NCBI GenBank assembly: GCA_963576735.1
Contig: OY755197.1
Span: 4,538,501 to 4,602,500, forward strand
DNA: 64,000 bases
From: Bedellia somnulentella
Lineage: Eukaryota > Arthropoda > Insecta > Lepidoptera > Bedelliidae
Reading direction: 5' to 3'
The notes below the pieces were generated by a model, which saw only the letters and a program-made list of their open reading frames with translations, was not told the origin of the DNA and did no database searches. Both the position numbers and the translations under genes were made by a program. Shown piece after piece: positions 61,401 to 64,000 of the stretch; positions within the stretch are counted from its first letter, which is position 1, and every line of letters begins with the position of its first letter.

Positions 61401-63806
61401 ACACCACTTTCAACAAAACACTAAATTTCAGTTTTTGTGGCAGCATCTCATAAAACAGCAGCAATCGTTCTCGATTCTTTCTTAACTCAGTTTCAGATAT
61501 ATCATTGGTGTACATCCTCAAAATTGTAAGTAATATATGTTGCTTTGAGAATGGCTTCAGCTGTATTTAAAGCTTTGCTTTCTTCTGTAAAGTACAAATG
61601 ATTTATTCTAAAGAGTCATTGAATCAAATGACGAACATTATAACCAAAATAGGTAAATTAAACAGTTTTAGAAGCAAAACACTTAATATTTTTTTCTTCT
61701 TTCATCTTTGATAGAAAAACTTGTTTTTTAGTTTATTGAATTATATTATAGGTGGATGAAGAATTCGTTGATGACTACGAGCGACCTGTGCTTGAAAAAT
61801 ACGAAAAAATAACACCAACACCTGTTGAGAAAAAGAAAAAGGTACACAAACATATTTTGGTTACACTTATTGCTTTATCAATAAATCGTATTTTACAACT
61901 TTATTTAACTTTTAAATTCAATTACAAAGATCTCTATTTATCAGGACGACAAAGCACCTGAAGATGATGTACCTTCATCTACTGCAACGGCAAGACGTCG
62001 TTCAGTTAAAAGCAAAGACAAACCTGAGGTACGAATTTAGTTAAAACAACCTCATAAGTCGTATTTAAAAATAATAAGAAAAGAGAATTTCAAATGTAAA
62101 TTATTTTACAGCCCATGGATGTTGATGAAAGTGTCAGCTTATCCAAACCTAAAGCTCCCTTAAAACCTGGACAAGCGCCTGAAGAGGTGTCACTCACACA
62201 CAAAACACCAGCTGAAATCACACCTACGGTTCGTACACTACAGTTTATCACAGCTTAAAGATAAATACAAAATATTATTTTTCATAAAATTAATGTAATA
62301 AATGGTATGTCTATTTAGGAAGACGAAGCTGAAGCTAAGCTCAGCGTAAAGAAACCTGAGATAGTTGAAGATAAAACACTTAAGCGCCCATCCACTAAAC
62401 TCAAACCCGAAAAGGTAAAAAATAACATGATTTTTGAATCAGTGTTCATTCACAGAATCAAGATTATTGTTGATGTAAAACTAATGATATAGATTTTACA
62501 GAATGAAATACACATACATGATTCCGATTCAACAAAAGATAACTACTTACAACCTACACAAGATAGATTAAGAAGGGTTTCATTTTTGACTAAGGTATCT
62601 CAAAAGAGGTAACAGGCGTGGCTGAGATTGTTAAAGACGCACTATATGAAGAATTTGATAAACACATAATTTTCAAAATTTTTGACTCACAATTCACACC
62701 TTTTCTTGAACACACCAAACAAACTTAACTTGCACAGTAACAATAAAAGAGTGAAATATTTTTCTTCTAAAATATACAAAAAGTTAATATCTTGTTGAGG
62801 TTAACTATATTTATGACCCACTTCCTTAATCACTCCACCTTAACACAGTATATTTTAGGGATAAGATTTAGTACAGGCTGAAATTGTAATTAAACGAATA
62901 TTTTAAACAATTTTCTTTATTACAGTTTAAGCCATGGGGTCATATTATTTTACTCTAGTAACTACTAATTTCAATTTATTTGTCACGGTATTACTGTACA
63001 GCACCTTAATCTATTTTTAATGTGTGGGATCAGGGCGAGGATACTGAAGAAGCCATCAGCTTAAAACAACCACGCACTAAAACAAGCACAACAGCTCCCG
63101 AGGAGGCCTCTCTCACTCAAAAGACACCCACCAAGAAAAAACCTACGGTATTATTCCGTTTTTATTAGTTATCTCAGCATTTAAATAATTTGACTTTATA
63201 TAAAACTATCGAATTATTTATTAGGAGGGTGCCGAAGCAGCAGAACTGAAAGTAAAAAAACCTGCTGTGGTAAAAAAAGACGAGGATGCAGAGGTAATAA
63301 TTCAATTCACGGGAGTTTTTATTCCGATGGCCTGTTACATCCAATATAGTAGTTGCTGAGATAATTATAAAAATTATAACGTATCTTTTTCTTGTTAATT
63401 ATAATAGCATGACGATTAACATCACGTTTTTTTTTAAAGAGCACAACCACACTAAATCACGGCCTTTAATGCACAGTTTCAAATTAATGCTTCAGGAGTA
63501 GCTTAGTACTTAAATGAGATTTGTTCTTAGGAACCTTTGTCAGTGCAGAGTGGTAAATTCGAAAAACCTCAATTGAAGAAAACTGTTAAGAAGGCAACAG
63601 CAAAACCTAAAAAAGCAACTACGGGAACAAATAACGCTGAAGACGTTGGGGTAAATCAAAATTTCAAAATTTCTTTAGTAACCACTTCTTGTGCTGCCAA
63701 ACTTATTGATTTCTAAGAAATTTTTTCTTTGCCTATCACAAATGCACACTTTGCGATTTTTCAGAGCACTAACTCACCCAATATATTTATTGTCGACTGG
63801 CAACAG
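40248..63806 (+). CDS. bt: Projectin (bent), N-terminal half; 30 coding exons
   Basis: A giant titin/twitchin-family protein of insect muscle. It links thick filaments to the Z-band, and in other insects it ends in a kinase domain lying beyond this window. Thirty exons spliced at GT/AG sites chain in phase to 1,578 codons. The start MGVSDDLAPSFTQKPQLRQE matches the projectin N-terminus. Residues about 9-835 hold eight Ig domains, the arrangement known for projectin. Residues 838-1578 form a Lys/Glu/Pro/Val-rich spring with repeated FVDDYE-PxLEKY and RRxS-like motifs. Exons 11-30 are all flanked by phase-0 introns, which favours exon skipping and isoforms of different stiffness. Introns before exon 5 are long and full of SINEs; later ones are short. 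The gene is incomplete at the right edge. I am confident of family and exon order; isoform usage is inference. Confidence 0.92.
40590..40790. mobile_element. tRNA-like-bearing inverted-repeat element
   Basis: The left part, CGTGAAAACCTCATGTGGGG...AAATGATAAATAAAGGAAAA, is the reverse complement of the sequence that follows the tRNA-like unit in the other copies (at 14405 and 45425). The tRNA-like unit at 40690-40762 sits between these arms. Confidence 0.5.
40690..40762 (+). repeat. tRNA-like unit, copy 2
   Basis: Seventy-three bases: acceptor GACACTA with TAATGTC (one mismatch), D-arm GCTC...GAGC, perfect T-arm CGTGG-GTTCGAT-CCACG. The anticodon arm pairs poorly. Probably a tRNA-derived module of a repeat, not a working tRNA gene. 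Confidence 0.5.
40887..41140 (-). mobile_element. SINE-A copy with 12-bp TSD
   Basis: GTGATTTAAAAA lies at 40875-40886 and 41141-41152. The element includes about 14 extra bases beyond CACTACACGGC at its 5' end. It lies in bt intron 1. Confidence 0.9.
41160..41685. other. Intron 1 of bt, no feature
   Basis: No repeats or exon-like frames with splice sites were found here. Confidence 0.3.
41686..41743 (-). mobile_element. SINE-A, severely 5'-truncated
   Basis: Only the tail and the last 30 bp remain (CTCACGGCCATAAATCCC then AAAAGGGGTAGCC). 5' truncation is expected for target-primed insertion. Confidence 0.75.
41851..42017 (-). mobile_element. LINE-L 3' fragment
   Basis: ATTAATACCGTTAGTTCCCA through CGATCGCCACTTTGTACGAT and CTTCGGACACCTGCC. 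It lacks a visible tail. Confidence 0.75.
42213..42363 (-). mobile_element. SINE-B head half
   Basis: TTTTCCCTCACCGTTAACAA through GACAAATTGGTGTAGGCCC to GGGCTATCATGG. The 3' half is missing. Confidence 0.8.
42651..42696 (-). mobile_element. SINE-A tail fragment
   Basis: (CATA)n, ACTCACAGCTATAAATTCC. The text AAGGTTAACTATTA just before it recurs as AAGGTTGACTATTA at 43118, beyond the next SINE-A. Confidence 0.6.
42860..43112 (-). mobile_element. SINE-A copy, full length
   Basis: Long (CATA)n start, GTTTTTGGTGACGGGTCTCC and CGATCACCCACGGGTAG subfamily marks, end at CCGACACTACGCGGC. Confidence 0.9.
43150..43465 (+). mobile_element. SINE-B 3' half split by LTR-S
   Basis: The SINE-B body (CACGCGAGTACACTATCC) runs to 43235 and resumes at 43395 with GTCTCATGATGTTCAG, ending CGGCGTGAACGTTTGAG. 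LTR-S sits between. Confidence 0.85.
43236..43394 (+). mobile_element. LTR-S copy 2, nested in SINE-B
   Basis: TGTGGCGACCGCTAGACGGC to GCTGTTCCCACA, flanked by GTCT at 43232-43235 and 43395-43398. At 159 bp it is 7 bp longer than copy 1, mainly through ACACAGC near 43354. Confidence 0.75.
43755..43983 (+). mobile_element. LINE-L copy with perfect 15-bp TSD
   Basis: TTATTTGGTAACGGT at 43740-43754 recurs at 43984-43998. The insert starts within the GNVSRGRPR-coding part and ends with (TATG)n: a clean 5'-truncated target-primed insertion. Confidence 0.95.
44138..44323 (-). mobile_element. SINE-A lacking its 3' end
   Basis: Starts at GCCAGAGCTTCACAGC and runs to GGGTAGTGACATACTAA. Both tail and extreme head are lost. 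Confidence 0.65.
44629..44945. repeat. Local duplicate, copy 1 (holds MITE-P)
   Basis: GAACAACGTATTTTGACAAT, ACGTTTGGTTTCCGCTC and TTTACTTAAGTCCTCTAT recur in the same order at 45642-46175. MITE-P has entered this copy after CCTCTAT. Confidence 0.7.
44758..44895. mobile_element. MITE-P copy 3
   Basis: A 138-bp near-palindrome, CGCCCGATTTCTGAATTGAG to CTCAATTCAGAAATCGGGCG, with TAT at 44755-44757 and 44896-44898. The paralogous site near 46125 lacks the element. Confidence 0.95.
44964..45208 (+). mobile_element. SINE-A copy with 13-bp TSD
   Basis: GTTCTTTTTTTGC at 44951-44963 recurs at 45209-45221. The head is CGTGTAGTGCCGGC and CCCACGGGTGTCGTAAGAGG. Confidence 0.95.
45385..45475. repeat. 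Deleted relative of the tRNA-like element
   Basis: AATAAATAAAGGAAA then AATTTTC then TTTCCTTTATTTATTAGTAA and CCACATGAAGTTTTCATGAA. The same arms surround the tRNA-like unit at 40690, so this looks like a copy without its centre. Confidence 0.5.
45642..46175. repeat. Local duplicate, copy 2 (holds LINE-L)
   Basis: The diverged partner of 44629-44945. LINE-L has inserted at ACGTTTGGTTT, which is repeated on both sides (45733-45743 and about 46085-46095). Confidence 0.7.
45757..46082 (+). mobile_element. LINE-L copy with TSD
   Basis: In frame from KIEKGMLRWFGHIERM to NKRACMRRMMNVTEAK and CLDRTK, where a TAG replaces the Trp codon (46024-46026). It ends GGGCGTGAGTATAAG with a degenerate tail. 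The flanks repeat TACGTTTGGTTT. Confidence 0.9.
46315..46454 (+). CDS. bt: bt exon 2: Ig1 second half
   Basis: Acceptor CATCCCCAG at 46314, donor AGCC|GTAAGT at 46455. It encodes IQSIANNKFLVVLELDDVIE, then DAGLYKVKAKNKMGEVAA. The usual F-strand cysteine is valine (YKVKAKN), so Ig1 has no standard disulfide. It ends one base into a codon. A 43-bp-period tandem copy of its 3' end follows in the intron. Confidence 0.92.
46435..46513 (+). repeat. Tandem duplication of exon 2 end and splice donor
   Basis: The 36 bp at 46435-46470, spanning the exon end and GTAAGT donor, recur at 46478-46513 with four differences. In the second copy the donor reads GAAAGT, so it cannot be a normal 5' splice site. 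Confidence 0.85.
46516..46756 (-). mobile_element. LINE-L copy with near-perfect TSD
   Basis: Tail CATACATACGTATACTCACG, then GCCATTAGTTCCCATTGGGG. ATTTTATCATAT before and ATTTTGTCATAT after form the target duplication. The insertion is immediately next to the tandem copy of the exon 2 end. Confidence 0.85.
46866..47008 (+). mobile_element. SINE-A, 5'-truncated
   Basis: Begins at CCTTTATTTTTACATC in the body and runs to a long variable (TATG)n tail. TATCATT flanks both sides. Confidence 0.8.
47357..47530 (-). mobile_element. SINE-A with internal deletion
   Basis: ACAGATACTCACGGCTATAA, normal to AAAAAGATGGTA, then a jump to AAGTTGCCTCTTAAGACACC. About 75 bp are missing. Confidence 0.75.
47804..47918 (+). 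CDS. bt: Candidate alternative bt exon (115 nt)
   Basis: Acceptor TTTTATCTAG at 47803 and donor TTTTAG|GTAAGA at 47919 enclose an open frame in the phase left by exon 2. Joined to exon 2 and exon 4 it encodes R-DSSPDWWKSRNSLFDG, then FRKLLNRLKTNTFRHLYF and RPFR, followed directly by QIDGK of exon 4. Both this exon (115 nt) and microexon 3 (22 nt) leave remainder 1 modulo 3, so either one, but not both, restores the frame. If the donor is ignored, a TAA follows RPFR at once, which would make a short terminal isoform. The sequence is not repeat-derived. Unproven without transcripts. Confidence 0.5.
48153..48340 (-). mobile_element. SINE-A, decayed
   Basis: AGCAATTCATTAGCTACTTT through ATCGTCCAAAAATAAC to GTGCTATTCTAAGCCG. 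Heavily diverged. Confidence 0.55.
48345..48800. other. Intron 2 of bt, no feature
   Basis: No repeat or exon candidate recognised. Confidence 0.3.
48808..49059 (-). mobile_element. SINE-A copy with short TSD
   Basis: Full length. AAATTAC flanks both sides (48802-48808 region and 49060 onward). A 4-bp TGAT duplication is present in the body. Confidence 0.9.
49079..49120 (+). repeat. Dispersed repeat fragment
   Basis: AAGGGTCCCATTTTTACCGC then GGTACGGAACCCTAAAA. This is the right-hand end of the widespread repeat whose left part is near 0.4 kb. Confidence 0.35.
49120..49695. other. Intron 2 of bt, no feature
   Basis: AT-rich, nothing recognised. Confidence 0.3.
49697..49951 (-). mobile_element. 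SINE-A copy, full length
   Basis: (CATA)n to GCCGACACTACACAGC with normal body. It lies 100 bp upstream of microexon 3. Confidence 0.9.
50055..50076 (+). CDS. bt: bt exon 3: 22-nt microexon
   Basis: Acceptor TTTTTTATTTCAG at 50054, donor CAAAA|GTAAGT at 50077. It converts phase 1 to phase 2 and encodes PADEEQQ plus two bases of a Lys codon. With its neighbours this gives FSPADEEQQKQIDGKAPTF, the linker between Ig1 and Ig2. The phase match on both sides is the main evidence. Confidence 0.85.
50177..50397 (-). mobile_element. SINE-A, decayed
   Basis: CCTACGGCTAGCAATCC, CTTTTGGGAGTTGAGTGAGG and GATGGTTGGTGATGG are diverged SINE-A phrases; end at TTATTCTAAGCC. Confidence 0.6.
50521..50770 (-). 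mobile_element. SINE-A copy with perfect 12-bp TSD
   Basis: GAGACTAAATAA lies at 50509-50520 and 50771-50782. Full length, subfamily with CCCTTAACGGGG and GGTGACGGG. Confidence 0.95.
50852..51052 (+). mobile_element. SINE-B with internal deletion
   Basis: The best-preserved tRNA-like head in the window: CCGTGATAGCTCAGTGGGTA, then CAGACGATGAGGGTTCAAAT and GGTCGGGCCTACACC. About 75 bp of the body are missing and the copy stops at GGGTACTCTGAAC. Confidence 0.85.
51060..51202. mobile_element. Inverted pair of LINE-L ends beside exon 4
   Basis: A minus-oriented end (TTGTTCCCATTGGGGTAGGC to GATCGCC, 51065-51107) is joined to a plus-oriented C-terminal piece (AAAGAGCATGTATGAGAAGA to GATCAATAGTCTCTCT). 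The plus piece reads MRRMMNVSEAREICLDRTKW and stays open into exon 4 of bt in the same frame. Confidence 0.75.
51237..51399 (+). CDS. bt: bt exon 4: Ig2 first half
   Basis: Acceptor TTGTATTTTCCAG at 51236, donor CATAAG|GTAATT at 51400. It encodes KQIDGKAPTFARKPAIRQED, then RLVFECRIEAEPVPNVTWFH. GC- and CpG-rich compared with later exons. Ends in phase 0. Confidence 0.92.
51405..52890. other. bt intron 4, no feature
   Basis: About 1.5 kb, AT-rich and free of the SINE families seen elsewhere. No exon candidate. Confidence 0.4.
52894..53035 (+). CDS. bt: bt exon 5: Ig2 second half
   Basis: Acceptor CTAATACAG at 52893, donor GACA|GTAAGC. It encodes VTVNKEGKSYYAALEINNVT, then DAGKYRVTAKNELGESNATI. 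The F-strand Cys is replaced by Val (YRVTAKN). Ends one base into a codon. Confidence 0.92.
53040..54470. other. bt intron 5, no feature
   Basis: Low-complexity AT-rich DNA. The open frame at 53997-54221 has no splice sites in phase and looks accidental. Confidence 0.4.
54473..54608 (+). CDS. bt: bt exon 6: Ig3 first half
   Basis: Acceptor ATTGATTAG, donor GCATG|GTAAGC. It encodes SDEAPVPEDYIKPTFTERPV, then ISFECRCVGKPKPTVAW. Enters in phase 1 and leaves in phase 2. Confidence 0.92.
54688..54891 (+). CDS. bt: bt exon 7: Ig3 second half
   Basis: Acceptor TTGAACAG, donor CCTAA|GTAAGA. It encodes YQGKKIIKESSRYKMTLDED, then DKGEYRAIAKNKHGEGVAKI. The F-strand Cys is replaced by Ala (YRAIAKN). 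Phase 2 to phase 2. Confidence 0.92.
54966..55267 (+). CDS. bt: bt exon 8: complete Ig4
   Basis: Acceptor TTTTGAACAG, donor CCAAG|GTATAT. It encodes GKSPRFPKKPTIRQEGDILI, then MECVLEAYPMPDITWFHGDR and DGGNYRCNAVNMFGESNANI. Both core cysteines are present. One exon holds the whole domain. Confidence 0.93.
55398..56024 (+). CDS. bt: bt exon 9: Ig5 and Ig6
   Basis: A 627-nt exon, acceptor ACATTCTTAG, donor GAAA|GTAAGC. Ig5 has RCVCKAKPAAEVTWYRG and GGSYRCHVRNEFGESN. A short EAEPEPEGEGPTF linker follows, then Ig6 with GCKVKASPKPTIVWYHEG and SGLYKCNIKNELGELN. Both domains keep the disulfide pair. It is the largest exon in the window. Confidence 0.95.
56102..56274 (+). CDS. bt: bt exon 10: Ig7 first half
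   Basis: Acceptor TTGTTTCGCAG, donor AGAGAG|GTAAGT. It encodes IIPVIKEKPRIIKIVKKKTV, then IECKVLSKFAPQCTWFKETS. Ends in phase 0; from here on every intron is phase 0. Confidence 0.92.
56275..56980. other. bt intron 10, no feature
   Basis: No repeats or exon candidates seen. Confidence 0.4.
56981..57154 (+). CDS. bt: bt exon 11: Ig7 second half
   Basis: Acceptor TTTGTCTGTAG, donor AGTTTG|GTAAGT. It encodes GEFTVKLEIANVSQVDKGQY, then KLVAKNEKGEASSQEVEITE and an Ig8 lead-in KPQIIKHFRSL. The F-strand Cys is Leu. Confidence 0.92.
57299..57345 (-). mobile_element. SINE-A scrap in intron 11
   Basis: AATATATAACTCATGAATAT, then AAATCCCAAGAAAGGCTATCC, a diverged 3' end of SINE-A. Confidence 0.45.
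57533..57787 (+). CDS. bt: bt exon 12: Ig8
   Basis: Acceptor TATAAAACAG, donor GAAAAG|GTACGT. It encodes AKKENEEAEFIAVLKTSDQS, then CRCSWFKNGSTLRESSEVNT and YKVVIKNEFGEDESSADLTL. The B-strand Cys position is Ala or Val (FIAVLK) and the F-strand Cys is Val. This is the most divergent Ig of the set and ends the N-terminal Ig block. Confidence 0.92.
57831..58085 (+). mobile_element. SINE-A copy in bt intron 12
   Basis: Full length, GCCGTGTAGTGTCGGC to an irregular ATGTAATGATG tail. Subfamily with GTGGGTGATC and GACCCGTCACC. GTTAATT flanks at 57824-57830 and 58086-58092. It is the only full SINE-A right of 50.8 kb. Confidence 0.9.
58267..58392 (+). CDS. bt: bt exon 13: start of PEVK-like region
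   Basis: Acceptor TTTAACTCAG, donor AAAAAG|GTAGGT. Forty-two codons, very acidic and Lys-rich: KQKKEEEKEEEKEEDTVMES and so on. Phase 0 at both ends. Confidence 0.88.
58393..59200. other. bt intron 13, no feature
   Basis: About 0.8 kb with no repeat recognised. Confidence 0.4.
59201..59662 (+). CDS. bt: bt exon 14: long Lys/Glu-rich exon
   Basis: Acceptor TTTTTGACAG, donor AAAGAT|GTGAGT. 154 codons, almost wholly charged, with E-K-K-K and KKVVKKKVVKKEEK runs and likely coiled-coil or extended character. One less charged patch reads DSKIEGIPKLRSVKPKEEPK. Confidence 0.9.
59865..59972 (+). CDS. bt: bt exon 15: FVDDYE-PxLEKY spring unit
   Basis: Acceptor TTTTAAATAG, donor GCTAAG|GTAAAC. It encodes EFLDFVDDYERPVLEKYEKV, then SPTPFTKKPKEDDLAK. 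It shares the unit with exons 18, 19 and 22. Confidence 0.9.
60059..60175 (+). CDS. bt: bt exon 16: Ser/Arg PEVK unit
   Basis: Acceptor ACGAACAG, donor GATAAG|GTATTT. It encodes TKRASIAESVKSDKYESDEE, then PSIAEPPSGKQSRRESKDK. KRAS and SRRES are basophilic kinase-like sites. Confidence 0.88.
60278..60454 (+). CDS. bt: bt exon 17: PEVK unit
   Basis: Acceptor GTATAATAG, donor AAAAAG|GTAGTT. It encodes VEEQKVESRRTSIKKGIPKP, then EEPIDELSNVKLSKTPTKPV and a C-terminal VGKSVKK. It contains RRTS. Confidence 0.88.
60639..60752 (+). CDS. bt: bt exon 18: FVDDYE-PxLEKY spring unit
   Basis: Acceptor ACTTATAAG, donor GAAAAG|GTAAAC. It encodes PEESKEFVDDYEKPELEKYD, then KFSPTPYEKSKKENGFEK. Confidence 0.88.
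60837..60935 (+). CDS. bt: bt exon 19: diverged spring unit
   Basis: Acceptor AATATTTTAG, donor ACTGAG|GTACTG. It encodes DSSDLVDEYQKPELDERDKY, then TRATKDKRSSVTE. A shortened DYE-PxLEKY unit fused to a KRSS site. Confidence 0.87.
61012..61110 (+). CDS. bt: bt exon 20: PEVK unit
   Basis: Acceptor ATTTCATAG, donor GAGAAG|GTACCT. It encodes EETDIMKGKIRPKGPDEEPE, then VPTLRKRSLIKEK, with RKRSL. Confidence 0.88.
61184..61279 (+). CDS. bt: bt exon 21: PEVK unit
   Basis: Acceptor GATAATTTAG, donor AAACAG|GTATAT. It encodes ANETKPDEKPKKKSIDKDKP, then ETKKRPSIKEKQ, with KRPSI. Confidence 0.88.
61280..61750. other. bt intron 21, no feature
   Basis: The longest intron within the PEVK exon cluster up to this point. 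ACTAAATTTCAG at 61432 is followed by a frame with an early stop and no matching donor, so I do not call an exon. Confidence 0.4.
61752..61841 (+). CDS. bt: bt exon 22: FVDDYE-PxLEKY spring unit
   Basis: Acceptor ATATTATAG, donor AAAAAG|GTACAC. It encodes VDEEFVDDYERPVLEKYEKI, then TPTPVEKKKK. Nearly the same as the core of exon 15. Confidence 0.88.
61945..62028 (+). CDS. bt: bt exon 23: PEVK unit
   Basis: Acceptor TTTATCAG, donor CCTGAG|GTACGA. It encodes DDKAPEDDVPSSTATARRRS, then VKSKDKPE, with RRRSV. Confidence 0.88.
62112..62228 (+). CDS. bt: bt exon 24: PEEVSLT unit
   Basis: Acceptor TATTTTACAG, donor CCTACG|GTTCGT. It encodes PMDVDESVSLSKPKAPLKPG, then QAPEEVSLTHKTPAEITPT. Paralogous to exon 27. 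Confidence 0.85.
62319..62414 (+). CDS. bt: bt exon 25: EAEAKLSVKKP unit
   Basis: Acceptor CTATTTAG, donor GAAAAG|GTAAAA. It encodes EDEAEAKLSVKKPEIVEDKT, then LKRPSTKLKPEK. Paralogous to exon 28; it carries KRPS. Confidence 0.87.
62502..62594 (+). CDS. bt: bt exon 26 (tentative)
   Basis: Acceptor AGATTTTACAG, donor ACTAAG|GTATCT, phase 0 at both ends. It encodes NEIHIHDSDSTKDNYLQPTQ, then DRLRRVSFLTK. Composition is less PEVK-like than its neighbours, but it keeps an LRRVS kinase-like site. Accepted on phase and splice sites; it may be an alternative exon. Confidence 0.6.
62595..63033. other. bt intron 26, no feature
   Basis: No exon or repeat recognised. Confidence 0.4.
63034..63147 (+). 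CDS. bt: bt exon 27: PEEASLT unit
   Basis: Acceptor GTGGGATCAG, donor CCTACG|GTATTA. It encodes GEDTEEAISLKQPRTKTSTT, then APEEASLTQKTPTKKKPT. It aligns with exon 24. Confidence 0.85.
63225..63293 (+). CDS. bt: bt exon 28: EAAELKVKKP unit
   Basis: Acceptor ATTTATTAG, donor GCAGAG|GTAATA. Twenty-three codons, EGAEAAELKVKKPAVVKKDE and DAE. It aligns with exon 25 but is shorter and lacks the KRPS part. Confidence 0.85.
63531..63650 (+). CDS. bt: bt exon 29: Lys/Thr-rich unit
   Basis: Acceptor TTGTTCTTAG, donor GTTGGG|GTAAAT. It encodes EPLSVQSGKFEKPQLKKTVK, then KATAKPKKATTGTNNAEDVG. Confidence 0.85.
63765..63806 (+). CDS. bt: bt exon 30 (tentative, 42 nt)
   Basis: Acceptor GATTTTTCAG, donor CAACAG|GTAATC, phase 0. 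It encodes STNSPNIFIVDWQQ, not PEVK-like. It may be a small alternative exon or a false positive. The gene continues beyond the window. Confidence 0.5.
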
Positions 63807-64000
63807 GTAATCGCATTTTTTATACAGCATTTAGGTATTGTTCAAGATCCAGCGGGCAGAATTATTTTACGGAAGATTTGTTTGCATGTATGTGTTCTCT
63901 GTTGGCTTCTCTGATATTTATTTCAGCTTTGTCAATTCTGCAATTTGTTTACGGTTGGCAGTGGTATTGTTTATGAACAAACAGCTGAATAAAATTGTGT

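Noticed and set aside
61432..61500. Extra PEVK exon after ACTAAATTTCAG
   Set aside because: The following frames hit stops or lack a donor in phase, and the translation is not PEVK-like.

Overview
The window reads as nuclear DNA from a lepidopteran (moth or butterfly). It is AT-rich, has spliced GT/AG introns, is crowded with short retroposons typical of that order, and carries the N-terminal half of an insect giant muscle protein gene. No prokaryotic or organellar genes were seen. Family assignments rest on recognition by eye; no database search was possible.

Layout. (1) 0-15 kb is a transposon landscape. It holds a broken Helitron-type helicase relic (about 0.8-1.5 kb), fold-back elements, a minisatellite-like block (6.6-7.0 kb) and many SINE copies. 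(2) 15.3-16.7 kb has a LINE fragment with a clean target-site duplication (TSD) and one intact intronless gene on the minus strand: a DUSP12-like dual-specificity phosphatase domain with a predicted signal peptide and a C-terminal hydrophobic helix. (3) 17-38 kb is mostly repeats. A CpG-rich, promoter-like segment with a splice donor sits at about 18.25-18.37 kb, and a second lies at about 38.25-38.55 kb. (4) 40.2 kb to the end of the window is the 5' half of projectin (bent, bt) on the plus strand. I place 30 coding exons whose phases chain without a break: 4,734 nt, or 1,578 codons. They encode eight Ig domains and then a PEVK-like spring built from many small in-frame exons. The gene runs off the right edge. 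An extra candidate exon at 47804-47918 has the right phase to replace the 22-nt microexon at 50055-50076.

Repeat names used below. SINE-A: about 250 bp, begins GCYGTGTAGTG and ends in (TATG)n; about 46 copies or fragments. SINE-B: about 370 bp, tRNA-like head, tail (TTATG)n. LINE-L: 5'-truncated reverse-transcriptase LINE with a (TATG)n tail. SINE-A, SINE-B and LINE-L share a related 3' end, which suggests the SINEs use LINE-L-type machinery. MITE-P: 138-bp near-palindrome with 3-bp TSDs. MITE-C: 136-140 bp with GGGCAAGCACGAGC ends. LTR-S: 152-159 bp TG..CA element with 4-bp TSDs. Repeat E and repeat D are unclassified.

Repeats are very dense up to about 51 kb and nearly absent from the exon-dense 51-64 kb, where I see one full SINE-A and one SINE-A scrap in introns.
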